From Candidatus Gastranaerophilales bacterium (lineage in GTDB: Bacteria > Cyanobacteriota > Vampirovibrionia > Gastranaerophilales > Gastranaerophilaceae): a stretch of DNA of 64,000 nucleotides. Below, piece after piece: positions 61,474 to 64,000 of this stretch (the stretch's first letter is position 1; each line of letters starts with the position of its first letter). The translations under genes and the position numbers were made by a program. The stretch lies in assembly GCA_944323985.1 (NCBI GenBank), contig CALUUP010000002.1, positions 62,001 through 126,000 of the forward strand, in the 5' to 3' direction. The notes beneath the pieces are model-generated. The model made no database searches and was not told the DNA's origin. It saw nothing but the letters and a program-made list of their open reading frames with translations.

Positions 61474-62842
61474 TTTGTTGATTATTTTGAAATTCATCTA
61501 GTCCGATTTTCCAACTATCTTCGTATTGATTATTTCTTGAAGCAATTTCTTCCGGAAGTCCTGCATGATGGATTTTAGGAAGTAAATATTTTTCACTCAT
61601 TTCAATTGGAGCCGCAACATCATCATCAGAATCTTGGCAAATAAAAATACCTTCTCCATCAGGATTTACTTTGTAACCAACAATAGTAATTTCGTGTCCT
61701 GCTAATCTATTTTCATTTTCAGGGTCTGGCCAAGTATAACCAATAATTACATTATGTCCCATCTTTAAAGTATCTAACAAGTCTTTTTTTATTGTAGAAA
61801 AATCTTTTTCATAACCCTTTAATCTTCCATTTTCATCAACTATTTGATATGTAACAGAAGTTGTATTTTTATCTTCTACAACAGATTCAACATAAGTTTT
61901 TTCAAAATCAATCAACCCGCCGTCTTCTTGAGTCCAAGCATTCGGAGCTCTTTTATCAGTTAATGAATTATATGTTTGCTGAGAGCCAACTTGCATCAAC
62001 ATTGATTGCATTAAAACATCAATCATAGAACGTTCACCTTTATCTCTATGATGATTTTGAATTCTTGCTCTTATTATTGCATTTTCATCCGGTTTTAATA
62101 AAATTTTTGCTGTATTAAAATCTAACATTTGATGAGGAGTTTTAAATTTTGTAAGCAACCAAATTGCATCAGAAGATTTTTCTGAAAGATTATCCATTTT
62201 TATTGTTTTTTCAACTTCATTTTTAGGCGAAGTAAGCCCTTCAACCATTCTAAAAAATTCTGCAGTATGTTTTGTAGCTAAATCAAATTCGATACTTGCA
62301 GCAGGACAAGTTCCTGTATGTAGGTTTTCTAAATCAAATTTTGCTTTTGCTATATCTTGAGGATTTTCACTGAGTCCTGTTATCAATCCTATTACTTGCC
62401 TTTGATATTCAGGAGGAATATCTTCTGCTGTTTGAGTTATTACATAAGGATTTGCTAATATATCCAAACATTCTTTTAAAATATTTATCTTATCCAAACC
62501 CGGATCTCGCTCTTCTTTTAAAATTTTATGCAAATTATCTAAAACAGTACTTTTATCATTCGAATTATTCTTTAATAATAAACCTGATTTTAAAGCAAAA
62601 TCCAGTTTCTTTCTATGATCCAAATCCAATTCATTTACTAAATCTTCATATTTATTTTTTTCATCTTTAGTAACTAAAGAAGTTCTTACAGTTACAGCTG
62701 ATTCATATGCAGCTGCTCTAAAACTTGGCTTAGTATTTGTTTTAATTTCTTCCGGAATAGTTACAGAACTATTTTGAGAAGTAACTTGTTTTACTCCTTG
62801 AGTATTATAAAAATTTACATTATTAAAATTCACACTAGCCAT
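61457..62842 (-). CDS. Putative papain-fold (C39-like) cysteine protease
   Basis: A 461-residue protein without a known family that I can name. The first ~45 residues are Asn/Ser-rich with KPSFRAAAYES; a helical region follows to about 170. A possible catalytic set then appears: C179 in LHTGTCPAASIEF, H383 in AGHEITIVGYKVNP and D404 in FICQDSDDDV. The G-H-x-x-x-I-V-G-Y and strand-Asp pattern matches papain/C39-type folds. About 200 residues separate Cys and His, more than usual. No signal peptide is seen. It stands alone and its ribosome site is weak. Confidence 0.55.
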   Translation of the reverse strand: MASVNFNNVNFYNTQGVKQVTSQNSSVTIPEEIKTNTKPSFRAAAYESAVTVRTSLVTKDEKNKYEDLVNELDLDHRKKLDFALKSGLLLKNNSNDKSTVLDNLHKILKEERDPGLDKINILKECLDILANPYVITQTAEDIPPEYQRQVIGLITGLSENPQDIAKAKFDLENLHTGTCPAASIEFDLATKHTAEFFRMVEGLTSPKNEVEKTIKMDNLSEKSSDAIWLLTKFKTPHQMLDFNTAKILLKPDENAIIRARIQNHHRDKGERSMIDVLMQSMLMQVGSQQTYNSLTDKRAPNAWTQEDGGLIDFEKTYVESVVEDKNTTSVTYQIVDENGRLKGYEKDFSTIKKDLLDTLKMGHNVIIGYTWPDPENENRLAGHEITIVGYKVNPDGEGIFICQDSDDDVAAPIEMSEKYLLPKIHHAGLPEEIASRNNQYEDSWKIGLDEFQNNQQTKLSA

Positions 62843-62930
62843 ATATTTATTAAAAAACCTAGATTACCAAAAAATTGCTAAAATGTAACAAATTTTAACA
62901 GTAATAACCTAAAATAATAAATTATAAAAA

Positions 62931-64000
62931 CTAAATTCTGGTCTTATTTTTATGAAGTTTTGCTCTTTTTTTACGACGCATCAAATCTACAAATGCTTCC
63001 AATCTGGTAATATAACCGGCTTTTCCTGTTTGTTCATCCATAATCAAAGTTAAAATCGGAATTTCATGTTCACTTCTCATTGTAGGGAAAATATTTTGTG
63101 ACATAATTTCCGGCATACAGGTAAATGGAGAAATATGAATAATGCCATCTTTTCCCTTTTCATCAGCAAAAACAACATCAGAAACACATTCCAAAGCGTC
63201 ACCACCAATATCGCGCATTAAATATGGTTTTGCCATTCTCTCTGCTCTTTGTAAATGAGTTTCCGGTGGTCTAAATGCTTTTGGAATAATTGCATCTTTT
63301 AAAAAGCTTCCAACAGTAAGACTTCTTCTTGTCTGAACGCCCATTCTACCCAATTCACGTTCTATATTCTGGTTAGAAAATTCATCATTTACCAAGAAGA
63401 TTTCTCCTGTAATATCAACATTCAAAACTTCTCTGTTTTCATCTATTTCAGTTTTTTCAATTTCTTTTAAAGCTTCTTCATAAGCTTTTTTCAATTCGTG
63501 CGTAGAATTAGCTTTATCAATCATTCTCAAAGCTTTTTTATAATTTTTTTCAGCATCACCAAATTTTATTTCTCTTGCTCTATAATATGCTAATGCTGTA
63601 TCCAAATCGTCAATAGCAAAAATTTTACGCATTGTAATATTAATCGCTCTTAAAATTAAAACGGGATCATTTTTACCTGAAATATCTCTTAAAAAATTAT
63701 AAAGTCCTCTTATCCCATCATACAAAGAGAGTTCAATATAATTTGCCTTATATCCTAAATCTTTAAGCGTGTTGTAAATATTGTTTCCATATTCTCCAAG
63801 TCTGCAAATTCCAGGAGAAGTAATCATAGCAACATAATCAGCACCGCCTTCTATTGCCTCTATAAAATTACCTAAAATCAATTTATAAGGTAAACAAATA
63901 GCTTCAGGAGAATTTTTTGTTCCATAAGAAAGAGTTTTTTTACTAGTGTAAGGCGGAATAAACGGTTCAACACCCATTTTTCTAAGTCCTGCAGCCCAAG
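62931..64000 (-). CDS. 2-hydroxyacyl-CoA dehydratase/activase-type protein, partial
   Basis: At least 356 residues of a larger protein; the frame stays open through the window edge (AAGLRKMGVEPFIPPY), so the N-terminus is missing. It matches the DUF2229-type part of (R)-2-hydroxyglutaryl-CoA dehydratase activase relatives. Likely iron-sulfur cysteines are in EAICLPYKL, SPGICRLGEYG and SPFTCMPEIM. A basic tail (MRRKKRAKLHKNKTRI) ends it. Classic members use an ATP-driven single-electron transfer for dehydration in anaerobic fermentation. Many of these multi-domain relatives have no assigned reaction. No partner dehydratase gene is in view. Confidence 0.82.
   Translation of the reverse strand, partial: WAAGLRKMGVEPFIPPYTSKKTLSYGTKNSPEAICLPYKLILGNFIEAIEGGADYVAMITSPGICRLGEYGNNIYNTLKDLGYKANYIELSLYDGIRGLYNFLRDISGKNDPVLILRAINITMRKIFAIDDLDTALAYYRAREIKFGDAEKNYKKALRMIDKANSTHELKKAYEEALKEIEKTEIDENREVLNVDITGEIFLVNDEFSNQNIERELGRMGVQTRRSLTVGSFLKDAIIPKAFRPPETHLQRAERMAKPYLMRDIGGDALECVSDVVFADEKGKDGIIHISPFTCMPEIMSQNIFPTMRSEHEIPILTLIMDEQTGKAGYITRLEAFVDLMRRKKRAKLHKNKTRI

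Noticed and set aside
1-64000. tRNA, rRNA or riboswitch genes
   Set aside because: No cloverleaf-like segment, rRNA sequence or known riboswitch core was recognised in the short intergenic gaps.

Overview
The window is AT-rich (roughly 30% GC by eye), densely coded DNA of a diderm, probably anaerobic bacterium. Diderm markers are a TolC/MacA/MacB efflux set, a small outer-membrane-barrel candidate, a TonB-like protein and a periplasmic PBP4. Anaerobic markers are a ferredoxin-nitroreductase, a CoA-disulfide reductase and a 2-hydroxyacyl-CoA dehydratase/activase relative at the right edge. Membrane-anchored YvcK, LmeA-like (DUF2993) and GerMN proteins, heptanucleotide tandem repeats and several Asn-rich orphan proteins would fit a non-photosynthetic cyanobacterial relative (Vampirovibrionia/Gastranaerophilales). 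That placement is inference only; no rRNA or tRNA gene is present to fix it.

Layout. Positions 1-1.7 kb carry a ferredoxin-nitroreductase and a GT-A-like glycosyltransferase. At 1.8-12 kb lies a chemosensory locus. Leftward run a REC-GGDEF response regulator, a tandem CheW, a large FimV-like membrane hub and an orphan solute-binding lipoprotein; rightward run a minimal MCP and a CheA-REC hybrid. The parts list resembles the Pseudomonas Wsp system (chemosensory control of c-di-GMP) without CheR or CheB. At 12-24.7 kb are coaD, a site-2 protease, a CoA-disulfide reductase, mutS, an envelope/biotin operon (unknown, DUF2993, GerMN, HicB-like, RimI, BioY), a TPR-glycosyltransferase fusion and an HNH-like orphan. 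At 24.7-36.2 kb an 11-gene leftward transcription unit holds hom, thrC, proB, pxpA, yvcK, panB, panC, an unknown membrane protein, dapA, secD and secF. At 36.2-46.2 kb are a heptad-repeat hairpin, a SulP permease, an HD phosphohydrolase, the tolC-macA-macB set, a putative zinc metallopeptidase and an unknown anchored protein. At 46.2-51.3 kb come nanE, a ROK kinase, a small unknown, a UbiA prenyltransferase, a DegT aminotransferase and a degenerate GGDEF protein. At 51.3-52.2 kb sits a REP/RAYT element: three REP hairpins with a GTAG foot, a TnpA_REP transposase and a gene remnant. At 52.2-64 kb are a TonB/TPR protein, pncC, a second heptad array, an acyltransferase-amidohydrolase-PBP4-xerD operon, a HAD/XRE divergent pair, LysM-radA-amidohydrolase, a putative papain-fold protease and the 2-hydroxyacyl-CoA dehydratase-like partial gene.

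Cross-cutting signals. Nine genes have a -10 hexamer ending only 6-8 nt before the start codon, often the extended form TATGTTAWRAT, and no Shine-Dalgarno sequence, which predicts leaderless mRNAs. Terminators are mostly A-run/stem/T-run hairpins that work in both directions.
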